Part shown: one piece after another, positions 31,304-39,855 of the stretch
How the letters are laid out: every line of letters begins with the position of its first letter
How positions within the stretch are numbered: position 1 is the stretch's first letter
NCBI GenBank assembly: GCA_004297775.1
Contig: SCUE01000012.1
Span: 186,001 to 250,000 of the forward strand
From: Chloroflexota bacterium
GTDB taxonomy: Bacteria > Chloroflexota > UBA6077 > FW602-bin22
DNA length: 64,000 bases
Direction: 5' to 3'
Program-made: the position numbers and the translations under genes
Notes under the pieces: model-generated
What the model was told of the DNA's origin: nothing
Database searches by the model: none
Seen by the model: only the letters and a program-made list of their open reading frames with translations

Positions 31304-32227
31304 ATGGCCGCGGGACTGCGACTCTTGATGATCGGCGCGATGTACGAGAACGGTGGAAACACGACTCACCGGTTTCTCGACGGTCATCCCGAGCTACTCG
31401 TCTATCCGTTCGAATCTCAGATTGGCACCCGGTTCGTCACTGACCATCTGACCTCGATGTTCCCGGTGAAGTACCGGTGGCCGGAGTTCCCGCTCGACGG
31501 AGAGGCCGCCACGGACTACCACGCCATCATCGACGAGGAGTGCAAGGTCCGCGCGCGGACGCCGTTCGTGAGCAAGTTTCGCGATTATCCGTTCGATTTC
31601 TCGGACGACGACCGTCGCAAGCACTACATCGACATCGTGAGCGAGACCGGGCGGTCCCGGGCCGGGAATGTCCGCGCGTTCTATGAGGCAACGTTCCGCG
31701 CCTGGAAGGACTATCGGCGGGGGCCGAATCCGTCCATGTACGTGGGCTACAGCCCAATCATCGGCGTCGACGCCGAGCGCATCCTGACCGACATGCCCGA
31801 TGCCCACGTCCTGCACATCGTCCGCAATCCGTGGTCGGCCTATGCCGATACGAAGAAGCGGCCGGTTCCGTTGTCTCTCTCGACATATCTCCTTGGCTGG
31901 ACGCTCAATCAGTACCACGCGCTGTTGTATCGAGAGCGGTTCCCTGGCCGGATGCACGTGATCCGCATTGAGGATGTCTTGGCCGATCCTTTTGGCACAC
32001 TCGGTTCGCTCTGTCGCGCGCTGGAGATCGCGCCGGCCGAGACGCTCCGCCGACCAAGCTGGAATGGCAATGTCCTGGGTCAAGTCTATCCTTGGGGCAC
32101 GATTCGAACGCCGACGCTGGAGGCGAATCGCGCCACCGCGGCGGAGCTGTCCCCGGCCGAGCGCGAGGAGATTCGCGCGCGCGCCTGGCAATACCTGGAC
32201 ACATTCGACTATCGCGCCTTTGGCTAG
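31304..32227 (+). CDS. Sulfotransferase family protein
   Basis: A 307-residue cytoplasmic protein matching the PAPS-dependent sulfotransferase fold. The 5'-phosphosulfate loop region reads MIGAMYENGGNTTHRFLDGHPEL at the N-terminus, a variant with no canonical PKSGTT/RSGTT. The 3'-phosphate motif HIVRNPWSAYADTKKRP is near residue 172, and VIRIEDVLADPFGTLGSLCRAL is the typical later helix. AGGAG eight to twelve bases upstream supports the ATG. A sulfated sugar or lipid in the glycan made here is the simplest guess. The altered loop leaves catalytic activity open. Confidence 0.75.
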   Translation: MAAGLRLLMIGAMYENGGNTTHRFLDGHPELLVYPFESQIGTRFVTDHLTSMFPVKYRWPEFPLDGEAATDYHAIIDEECKVRARTPFVSKFRDYPFDFSDDDRRKHYIDIVSETGRSRAGNVRAFYEATFRAWKDYRRGPNPSMYVGYSPIIGVDAERILTDMPDAHVLHIVRNPWSAYADTKKRPVPLSLSTYLLGWTLNQYHALLYRERFPGRMHVIRIEDVLADPFGTLGSLCRALEIAPAETLRRPSWNGNVLGQVYPWGTIRTPTLEANRATAAELSPAEREEIRARAWQYLDTFDYRAFG

Positions 32228-33202
32228 ATGAAATGGCTTGCGCTGCCGCTGGCGGTGGTGCTGCTGTACCTTGCGGTTCGAAGCGTCGATCCAGCCGAGG
32301 TACTCACCACAGCCACGCGTGCAAATCCGTGGTGGATGGTCGCCGTCTGGCTGAGCATGACCGCGTCGCAATTCGCGCGTTCGGTGCGTTGGCGCATCCT
32401 TCTACGGGCGCAGGGACCGATCAGCTATCCCGACGCATTCTGGGCCACGACCGCCGGATACGTGGGTAATAACGTCTTACCCGCCCGCGCCGGCGAGGTC
32501 ATCCGCACCGCGCTGGCCGCCAGAGCATCCGGTCTTCCGGCGAGTTTCATCTTCGCGACGGCGATGGTCGAACGTGTGATGGACGTTCCCACGCTCGTCG
32601 CGGCGGCTCTCGTCGCGTCTCTGTTCACCGGTGCGCTGGCACCCGTTTTCGAGCAGGCGCTGGGCGTTATGGCTCTGGCTGCCCTCGGAGGCGTTCTCTT
32701 CTTGCTTGCCGCGCCGAGCGCGACCCGGCCGATCTCCTGGGTTCTGGGACGCATTCCGCTTGGCGCACAGGCCCGGGAGCGGATTGGTGAACAACTCGGC
32801 CGCCTTCTGCTTGGATTCGAGACGCTCCGGCAACCACGCCGCGTCGTGCCGTTCTTGGCGATGACTGTGGTCGTGTGGTCGAACGACATCGTCACGTGTC
32901 TTCTGCTTGCCCAGGCGCTGGGCCTATCGATGACCGTGCCGATGGTCATCCTGCTGCTTGCCGGGCTCGGCCTGAGTAGCGCGCTGCCATCAACACCCGG
33001 CTTCGTAGGGATCTACCAATTCGTAGCCGTGACGGTCCTGACGCGGTTCGACTTCACACCGAGCGCGGCGATCGCGTACATCGTTCTCCTCCAGACGATG
33101 ATCTATGCGGTCGTCTTACCGTGGGGTTTGAGCGGAATGTGGCTTCTCGGCCGACGCGGCCACGCCGACCAGTCTCTCGGCAAGATCATGGCCAATCACT
33201 GA
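32228..33202 (+). CDS. Flippase-like membrane protein (LPTF/UPF0104 family), copy 3
   Basis: A 324-residue polytopic protein of the same family as the two genes at 16688-18684: GYVGNNVLPARAGEVIRTALAA near residue 80 and PSTPGFVGIYQFVAVTVLTRF near residue 258. The ATG directly follows the sulfotransferase stop with no gap. It is thus the last gene of a + strand run of six: transketolase pair, GT2-like, DUF4915-like, sulfotransferase and LPTF. Its 3' end overlaps the convergent GT39-PA14 gene by 17 bases. Confidence 0.87.
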   Translation: MKWLALPLAVVLLYLAVRSVDPAEVLTTATRANPWWMVAVWLSMTASQFARSVRWRILLRAQGPISYPDAFWATTAGYVGNNVLPARAGEVIRTALAARASGLPASFIFATAMVERVMDVPTLVAAALVASLFTGALAPVFEQALGVMALAALGGVLFLLAAPSATRPISWVLGRIPLGAQARERIGEQLGRLLLGFETLRQPRRVVPFLAMTVVVWSNDIVTCLLLAQALGLSMTVPMVILLLAGLGLSSALPSTPGFVGIYQFVAVTVLTRFDFTPSAAIAYIVLLQTMIYAVVLPWGLSGMWLLGRRGHADQSLGKIMANH

Positions 33203-35993
33203 GCGGCGCCAGCGAACGCGGTGGAATCACCACTTGTTCGCCGCCCGGGACTCGCCAGTACAGAGTCATCAGTCCACCGGCGGTATGGTGGCGTTCAACC
33301 ACCAGGCTGTGCTCGCCGGCGGTCAGTCGGGTGGTGACGGCGATTTCCTCACGGCGGAGATCGCGCGGCCGCCGCCAATCGCTGTAGGGCGGCCAGACCT
33401 GCCGCCCGTCGATCAACAACCGGCCCTGCTGATCGCCCTGAAGCTCGAATTCGTACGCGCCGGCCCGTTCGACGAGCAACGTGCCGGACCATCGCACCAG
33501 GAGCGGACGGAGCCAATCGCCGCTGGCGCGTAGGCCGACTGCGTGGTCGGCCATCGTCACATCGTATTCACGCCGATGTACCGTTGCGCCATCGGAAGCG
33601 AGCCATTCCACGAGCACGCGTGGCGGACCGGGCCATATCGACGCGCGGCCGAGCGGAAAGGACTGTTGTCCCGCGTCGCGCACGGGTTCCCATGTGATAC
33701 CGATTCTGTCAGCGGGCGTCTCGATGCGGGCGGACGCGTAGACCGGCTGTCCGCCGAGCGAGAGTGATACGGCCGCGCGGTTGCCGGCGATCGTGCCTCC
33801 CAGATTGATGGTCTCATCGCCGATCCGCAGTCGCGTCTCGGTGTTTCCCGTCGATGCGAACGCGACGCGATCGCCGACTCCACGCTCGCCTCGGACCCAG
33901 CCACGCCACTCCACGGACAGTGGATAGACGAAGTCACCGGGTATAGCGTCGGGTATTGCGACGGTGGGCACGTTGACGGTGGTCGTGCGATCGCGGGCGT
34001 CGCGGATCCTCATCTGCAAGCCAACCTGACGGTGCGCGATGTCGGGGGAAACGCGGTAGGTCGTCCAGAGCAGCGGGTCTGTGATCCGTTGATCGCTCGT
34101 GAGGAGTCGCGTCTCGGTGCCGCCAGGGTACGCGTCGCGATAGAGCGGCAGCCACGGAGTCATAACGCTGTTGATGATGTAGATCGTGTCGCGCGGGCTG
34201 AGGCTCAGGTCGGCGAGATCGTCGACTGGCCGGTAGAGAAGTTCAGTGCTGTTGCGGCGGCCAAGGTTCGTCGCGAAGGTCAGCGCGAGCCGCGCACCCT
34301 GCGGTCCTGGCATGATCATCAAGGGCTGACCCTCATCGGTCGAAAGGACGAAACGCGCGATGCTGCCCTGCCACGGATCCATATCGCGAGTTGCATAGTC
34401 GCCGAAGTAGAACCACGCCTCCTGGGCCATGGACAGTGCCACCAGCGTGGACACAGCCGCGAGCGCAGCGCGACCGCCGAAGCGGGACACGCGCTCCCAT
34501 GCGGCGACGAGGCGGTCACCGCCGAGCCCGATCAGGAGCACCGCCGCGAGTACGGCCGGCTGGGTGCGATGGATCGGCGGCGGATGATCCGACATGGCCG
34601 ATAGCGCGATCGTCGGCGCCCAGAACCAGAGCGCCAGCATCCGATGGCGCCAATCGGTGACGCGCAAACAGACGAGCGCGAGCGCGGCGTATAGCAGTCC
34701 GGCTGGAATGATGGTGAAGAGGCCGCGCCCCGGGTAGTAGTGATGGTCCGCGCTCGGAACGACGTTGTAGGCCAGGAATGCCCGATAGAAGTGCTCCCAG
34801 AGGGGCCGCAACGCCGCGATCTGCCCGGTCTTCTGGAACTCGCCAATGGCAATCCAGAGCCACGAGGTGATCTGGGAGAAATAGAAGAAGACGGATGGTT
34901 CGCGATAGAGCGTGACCAGCAATGGACCGGCACCGATCAGGAGTCCAACCAGGAACGCGGCCGATCCCCAGGCGAGCCAGCGTCCGCGTAACCGAGGATC
35001 GATTGCCGCGAGAACGAGAAACACGACAACGTAGGCGAGCGATGGCCGCGCGGACAAGTAGACGTACATCGCGAGACTGAGACTGAGACCGGCCGCGGCC
35101 ATGAATCGGACGCTCCGACGCGTGAACGCGATCGCTAACAGCAGGCTGGTCGTGATCCACGGAAACGGGCCCTCGATCGTGATTTCGCCATGTCGAGAGA
35201 AGGCGAGATGCATCGTGAGCGTCGCCAGAATCGACGCGGCAAAGATTCCGGCACGAAAACCGAACAGTTGGCGGCCGAGGAAGAAAATCAGCCCGACATC
35301 GATGATGCCGTGGATTGCGCTCGGGAGACGCATCGTCGTGATGCTCAACCCGGCGATCTCATAGAGCCAGCGGCGACGATATGAGCCGAGCAGCAGCATG
35401 CTGCCGATGTCATTCGACTGCATCGCGAAAATCGGCACGCCTTCCTTGCCGAAGAAGTCGGTGTCGGTGCGCCGGAGTGAGATCTCGGGCGTGACGAACT
35501 CGTCGATGTGCGAAGCCTGATGCGATTCCAGGCCGTACAGGCGCGCCACGGAGGCGATCGTCAGCACGAGCAAAAGCAGCGCGACTTGTCGGCGCGTGAG
35601 GCCTGGCGATATCGATCCGCTAATCCAGGCGACGATCCAGAATCCGATACTGCCAAACCAGATCGGCACCAGGATCCACGCATGAATGTCGCGCGCGCCG
35701 ACGACGAGACCGAGAGTGAAGAGAAGAATGGCCGCCGCAAGGAAGCGCCAGCGCGGACGAACTCCGCCGAGTGCGCCTTGCCCGGCCGTTGCAGGCGCGG
35801 CGAGTACCGGTGAGGTTGGCGCGGCGACCGCAAACAGAAGAGCCGCGGCAAGATACACCGCGGTCGCGAAGAGGATGTCGCCGTTTCCATCCCAGGCCGC
35901 GCGAAACATGTATTCCGCCAAGATCGGGGCGGCGAGAATCAGGGCGATGACGATCCGCCAGGGTGTTGCGATCAGTGCCAGCCTCGACGTCAC
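33186..35993 (-). CDS. GT39-type membrane glycosyltransferase with extracytoplasmic PA14-like domains, copy A
   Basis: A 935-residue protein. About 13 hydrophobic helices occupy residues 10-520, with the GT-C acidic motif SHIDEFVTPEISL near residue 164 in the first large outer loop. The remaining 400 residues are beta-rich and extracytoplasmic. A first module starts at YPLSVEWRGWVRGERG, and a C-terminal PA14-like module (about 838-930) has GAYEFELQGDQQGRLLIDGRQVW, GEHSLVVERHHTAGGLMTLYWRVPG. PA14 modules bind carbohydrate in many enzymes. It starts with GTG overlapping the stop of copy B (GTGA) and is clearly its paralogue. Confidence 0.82.
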   Translation of the reverse strand: MTSRLALIATPWRIVIALILAAPILAEYMFRAAWDGNGDILFATAVYLAAALLFAVAAPTSPVLAAPATAGQGALGGVRPRWRFLAAAILLFTLGLVVGARDIHAWILVPIWFGSIGFWIVAWISGSISPGLTRRQVALLLLVLTIASVARLYGLESHQASHIDEFVTPEISLRRTDTDFFGKEGVPIFAMQSNDIGSMLLLGSYRRRWLYEIAGLSITTMRLPSAIHGIIDVGLIFFLGRQLFGFRAGIFAASILATLTMHLAFSRHGEITIEGPFPWITTSLLLAIAFTRRSVRFMAAAGLSLSLAMYVYLSARPSLAYVVVFLVLAAIDPRLRGRWLAWGSAAFLVGLLIGAGPLLVTLYREPSVFFYFSQITSWLWIAIGEFQKTGQIAALRPLWEHFYRAFLAYNVVPSADHHYYPGRGLFTIIPAGLLYAALALVCLRVTDWRHRMLALWFWAPTIALSAMSDHPPPIHRTQPAVLAAVLLIGLGGDRLVAAWERVSRFGGRAALAAVSTLVALSMAQEAWFYFGDYATRDMDPWQGSIARFVLSTDEGQPLMIMPGPQGARLALTFATNLGRRNSTELLYRPVDDLADLSLSPRDTIYIINSVMTPWLPLYRDAYPGGTETRLLTSDQRITDPLLWTTYRVSPDIAHRQVGLQMRIRDARDRTTTVNVPTVAIPDAIPGDFVYPLSVEWRGWVRGERGVGDRVAFASTGNTETRLRIGDETINLGGTIAGNRAAVSLSLGGQPVYASARIETPADRIGITWEPVRDAGQQSFPLGRASIWPGPPRVLVEWLASDGATVHRREYDVTMADHAVGLRASGDWLRPLLVRWSGTLLVERAGAYEFELQGDQQGRLLIDGRQVWPPYSDWRRPRDLRREEIAVTTRLTAGEHSLVVERHHTAGGLMTLYWRVPGGEQVVIPPRSLAPLSDWP

Positions 35994-38794
35994 GGCGTCG
36001 GCAGCACCAGCGGCACGAATGCATCGACTGGTACCAGCGTGAACGGCTCACTCCCGCGTCGCCACTGGAGAGCGACCTTTCCGCCTTCGCGATGGAGGCG
36101 ATCGACGACGATCTTGTGGTCGCCGGCGGCGAGTGTGACGCGAGACGTGCGTTCTTCGAGCGCTCCGCCCGGGACCTTGCGCCGCTCCGCGCCACGCGGC
36201 CAGACCGCGGCATCGTCGATCTCGAGTCGGACCGGGCCATCGGAGACGACCTCGAAATCGTAGGTGGCGGCCGATGGCTGGCGAATCGTGCCAGCCCATC
36301 GCACGACATGGCCGGCGTCGCGCGGCCGGCGCAGCGCAAATCGATTGTCCGCGATCATGATGTCGAAGTCGCGCTGAAGCACCGGTCCGCCATCGTTGGC
36401 CTGCCAGGTGATTTCGACGCGGGGATCGCCCGGCCACCACATTGCATCGCTCTCGGGAAACGGCCGCTGGGTGCCTTGCGCGGCGTCATCCCAGGTCACG
36501 CCAACGCGCGCGTCGGGTGAGTTGAGGTGGGCAGTCGCGCGCAGGTAGTGCCCCCCGAGTGGTAGGCGGGAGCCGCGTGCGGCTGCTTGCCACTCGATCC
36601 GCCGTTCGTCAACCAGAATCGCTGGCTGGACGGTGCCCAGGGAGCGGAAATCGTGTGGATTTCCGCTCCCGCGCGCGACGCGGACCCACCCATCCCACGT
36701 AACTTCGACCGGGTAGCGCACTTCGGGAGGAAGCGTGCCGGGCACGATTTCGAGCCGGTCCGAGACGAACTCGAACGACACACCGCGGGCATCGCGACCG
36801 CGCGCCCGCAGTCCCCGGTAGCGACGCTGTTCGTCCGACCCGATCCGAAGGACGGTCCAGGCGTGCTGATTCGCCAATCGGGGGTCCGACGAACGGAGCG
36901 CGATTCGTTCCGCGCCAGGATAGAGTCTCGCGACCGTCTCGATCCACGGTTCGCCGACGTCCGGGAAGAGAAAGCTGATCCCGTTCGGACGGGCCGAGGC
37001 GTCCGGCAATTGATCGACATAACGACCGAGGTCTTCGCCGCTGAGGCGCCGACGCAGTTCGCTCGCCCACTGAAACGGCTTGCCCTCAGCGTTCAATTCC
37101 ATGCCGACTGGCGAGATCCCCGGATAGATCAGGAGATGGTGCTGATCGGAACTGCTCAGCATGTACCGCGTCAACTGATCCTGCCAGCGATCGTGATCGC
37201 GCGTTGCATAGTCGAGCGTGTAGAACGCGGCTTCCTGGACTGCCGCGATCAAGATTGCCGCGCCGACGACCACTTGACCGTACCGCTCGATGGCCGGTCT
37301 GACGGATCCCAGCCGAACGAGCGCTCGATCGGCCGCCAGACCGACGAGTAGCGCCGCCACGGGGAGCGTCGGCAAGGCGCGATGGGTGATCGGCGTCACG
37401 TCCGAGAGGACCATCAGGGCCGTGGTGGCGCCCCAGAACCACACCGCCAGAGTGCGCAAGCGCCAATCGCTCAGGCGAACGGTCGCGATCGCGGCGCCGG
37501 CGAACATCAGCGCCGCCGGAATGGCGACAAGCAGCCCCCGCTCGGGCCGATAGTGGTTGTCGGCGCTTCCGTACAGGTTGTAACCGAGGAGCGACGCGCG
37601 AACGTGCTCCCAGATCGGCCACAGCTTCGCCCACTCTCCGGTGGCGCGGAAGGCCGCGATCACGTCCGACAGCCAACTCGTCTTCTCGCTGCGAAAGAGG
37701 AACAGCGCGGGATCCTTGATGTAGGGCGCGAGCATCGGTCCGGCTCCGATTGCGAAGCCAGCGAGCAGTCCGATCGAGCCCGCGACCAGCCAGCGGCCCC
37801 GAAGGCGCGGATCGAGCCAGGCGAGCGCCAGTAGTCCCAGTCCGAACGCGACGCCGGGGCGCATCGCCCAGTAAATGAAGAGCGACGAACTGAGCACGAC
37901 GCCAGCCATGGTCAGAGCGGGAGCGCTCTTGCGCGCGAAACCACGCGACATCAGGAGAGCGACCAGACTCCAGGCCACCGAGGCCTCGATCAGGCGCTGC
38001 CCATTGCGCGAGAACTCGAGGTGCGCCGCCATGGTCGCGAGCACGAGCGCGGCGATCAGCGCCGCGCGTGAGCCGACGAGAACTCGACCGATCACGTACA
38101 CGAGTCCGACCTCGACCACGCCAATCAGGGCGCTCGGGACGCGCATCCAGCCGATGTCGATACCGCCCCACGCGAAGGCGGCGCTGCTGAGGTAGGAAGT
38201 CAGCGCGAGTTGAGAGAAGAGTCCCTGATTCGCCGCGAATAGCGAGATACCGTATTCCTGTATCTGTCGCCAGGTTTCCAGTTCGCGTCCAAGCTCGAGC
38301 GCGAACGGCATCATGGCCAGTTCGTCGACGATGATTGGGCGCGTCCCGAGGTGGTACAAACGGAGACCCGTCGCGACGATCACGACCGAGATCACCGCGA
38401 TCGTCGTTGTTCTCTCGCGCTTCGCGGTCCCGAGCCACGCCGCGATCGTGTCGCGCCGATAGGTCGCCGCGAGGGCGAAGGCGAGTCCGGCCAGCCAGAT
38501 CGGCGTCAGCGTCCAGTCACGTGGACGCGTCATCGCCGCGCTGGCGCCGTACGCCGCGATCGCCGCGCCGACGGCCAGGAACGGCCATCGGATGCGATCC
38601 GAGGGCGGACACTCCGTCGATACGGCGAGGCCGGGCGCGACGAAAGCAAAGAGGAGGACCGCGCCGAAGTAGACACAGCCCTGGAGCAAACTGACGATCG
38701 GACTCGTCGTCCGCAGCCATACCTCGGCGATCAGCGGAAGCGGGAGCGCGACCAGGGACCCGATCGCTAACGACTGCCGGATCGGTCTAGCCAC
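35990..38794 (-). CDS. GT39-type membrane glycosyltransferase with extracytoplasmic PA14-like domains, copy B
   Basis: 934 residues, nearly the same length and layout as copy A. The polytopic half carries the acidic motif IIVDELAMMPFALELG near residue 156. Extracytoplasmic modules follow: YPVEVTWDGWVRVARGSG (about 695-765) and a C-terminal PA14-like domain (about 835-930) with ATYDFEVVSDGPVRLEIDD and GDHKIVVDRLHREGGKVALQW. The GTG start follows a 77-base gap after the LamG-like gene. The tandem, diverged pair looks like an old gene duplication, perhaps giving two donor or acceptor specificities (inference). Confidence 0.82.
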   Translation of the reverse strand: MARPIRQSLAIGSLVALPLPLIAEVWLRTTSPIVSLLQGCVYFGAVLLFAFVAPGLAVSTECPPSDRIRWPFLAVGAAIAAYGASAAMTRPRDWTLTPIWLAGLAFALAATYRRDTIAAWLGTAKRERTTTIAVISVVIVATGLRLYHLGTRPIIVDELAMMPFALELGRELETWRQIQEYGISLFAANQGLFSQLALTSYLSSAAFAWGGIDIGWMRVPSALIGVVEVGLVYVIGRVLVGSRAALIAALVLATMAAHLEFSRNGQRLIEASVAWSLVALLMSRGFARKSAPALTMAGVVLSSSLFIYWAMRPGVAFGLGLLALAWLDPRLRGRWLVAGSIGLLAGFAIGAGPMLAPYIKDPALFLFRSEKTSWLSDVIAAFRATGEWAKLWPIWEHVRASLLGYNLYGSADNHYRPERGLLVAIPAALMFAGAAIATVRLSDWRLRTLAVWFWGATTALMVLSDVTPITHRALPTLPVAALLVGLAADRALVRLGSVRPAIERYGQVVVGAAILIAAVQEAAFYTLDYATRDHDRWQDQLTRYMLSSSDQHHLLIYPGISPVGMELNAEGKPFQWASELRRRLSGEDLGRYVDQLPDASARPNGISFLFPDVGEPWIETVARLYPGAERIALRSSDPRLANQHAWTVLRIGSDEQRRYRGLRARGRDARGVSFEFVSDRLEIVPGTLPPEVRYPVEVTWDGWVRVARGSGNPHDFRSLGTVQPAILVDERRIEWQAAARGSRLPLGGHYLRATAHLNSPDARVGVTWDDAAQGTQRPFPESDAMWWPGDPRVEITWQANDGGPVLQRDFDIMIADNRFALRRPRDAGHVVRWAGTIRQPSAATYDFEVVSDGPVRLEIDDAAVWPRGAERRKVPGGALEERTSRVTLAAGDHKIVVDRLHREGGKVALQWRRGSEPFTLVPVDAFVPLVLPTP

Positions 38795-38871
38795 GCTGGG
38801 TAGCCGAAAGGGGTCGTCGCGCCGGAGTGGTTCGGCGGCTGGTCGCTGGGAATGACGTGCCGGACAACTCG

Positions 38872-39855
38872 TTACGTGATCGAAAGAGAATCGAACCGCA
38901 TCTTGCTACCGCCCCACAAGTACAGTCCGCGCTTGCCCGGCAGCACGCCGCCAGGGACTTTCCAGAGCGGCAGGGGCTGTGCATTGACCCACATCTGAAC
39001 CTGGTCGCGTATGACCTGAACGCGGACCTCGTGGGCGTCGCGTCCCCAGAACTCCAACTCCGGAATCGGCGAGTTCGGTCCAATCAGTCTCTGAACGCCG
39101 CCGCGCGTCTCGACGAGGCCGACGAACGGGCGATCGCGCTGGTAGCTGTCCGTGTAGAACTCGATGCGTAAATGATCGAATTCTCCACGGTGTGAGAGGA
39201 TGACTCCCCAGATCGGTGCCGAGGGTCCGAAGCGGAGGCCAACCGATGCGCGCGCGATCAATGTGAAGACGTCGCCGCCGCCATCGGTCAGGAGTACTTG
39301 CCCCGGTGGCAGCAAATGGATCGGATTCGGGCGCGGCGGCCCGGTTACGACCCAGCCGCCATCGCGCTGTTCGAACACCACCGGCGTTGGCGTGGCGGTA
39401 GGACCCGATGGCGTTGGCGTGGCGCTTGGCTTCCGCGTCGGCAGGGGCGCCGCCGCCAGCGCGGTGATTGGCGTCAGCTCCGGCGCTGGTTGGGTCGTAC
39501 CTCCGCGAATAAACGCGCCCGCGAGCGAGCCGACAATGAGGACAGCGACGGCCACGCCAATGCCCATCCATGCGAAGTCGGGCACCACGCGCGCGTACGG
39601 CGCAACCTTCGCACGAATCGGCGCGGTCGCGAGGAGCGCGGTATCCGCCGCCGCCCGCAGGGGCGCAAGCTGTTCGAGTAGTGAGATGACGAATGGCGGC
39701 AGCGACAGCGACCTGGCAGTCGCGTCTCCATCCGGCGACGCGCCATCGGCCGCCGGTTGTTCGAGCGAGAGATCGTCAATATCGTCGACGTCGTCGTCAT
39801 CCGGGATGTCCGGCAGATCGATGTCATCGATCTGCGGAACGTCGCGGGTCGCCAT
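38872..39855 (-). CDS. Single-pass membrane protein with an extracytoplasmic LamG-like domain
   Basis: A 327-residue protein. The N-terminal 100 residues are cytoplasmic and very acidic (DLPDIPDDDDVDDIDDLSL), then one membrane helix (FAWMGIGVAVAVLIVGSLAGAFI, about 98-118), a Pro/Thr linker, and a C-terminal beta-sandwich (about 160-327). The latter, with HRGEFDHLRIEFYTDSYQ, RVQVIRDQVQMWVNAQPLPLW and a final MRFDSLSIT, resembles concanavalin/LamG or DUF1080-like folds. The ATG overlaps the stop of the big GT39 gene by one base. It may be a glycan-binding partner of the neighbouring enzymes; that is inference. Confidence 0.72.
   Translation of the reverse strand: MATRDVPQIDDIDLPDIPDDDDVDDIDDLSLEQPAADGASPDGDATARSLSLPPFVISLLEQLAPLRAAADTALLATAPIRAKVAPYARVVPDFAWMGIGVAVAVLIVGSLAGAFIRGGTTQPAPELTPITALAAAPLPTRKPSATPTPSGPTATPTPVVFEQRDGGWVVTGPPRPNPIHLLPPGQVLLTDGGGDVFTLIARASVGLRFGPSAPIWGVILSHRGEFDHLRIEFYTDSYQRDRPFVGLVETRGGVQRLIGPNSPIPELEFWGRDAHEVRVQVIRDQVQMWVNAQPLPLWKVPGGVLPGKRGLYLWGGSKMRFDSLSIT

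Noticed and set aside
36587-37351. Long + strand ORFs opposite the GT39 genes (for example 254, 352 and 590 codons at 36587, 41691 and 54848)
   Set aside because: They are antisense shadows of high-GC genes, rich in Arg, Asp and His, with no membrane helices or motifs, while the - strand frames show clear families.
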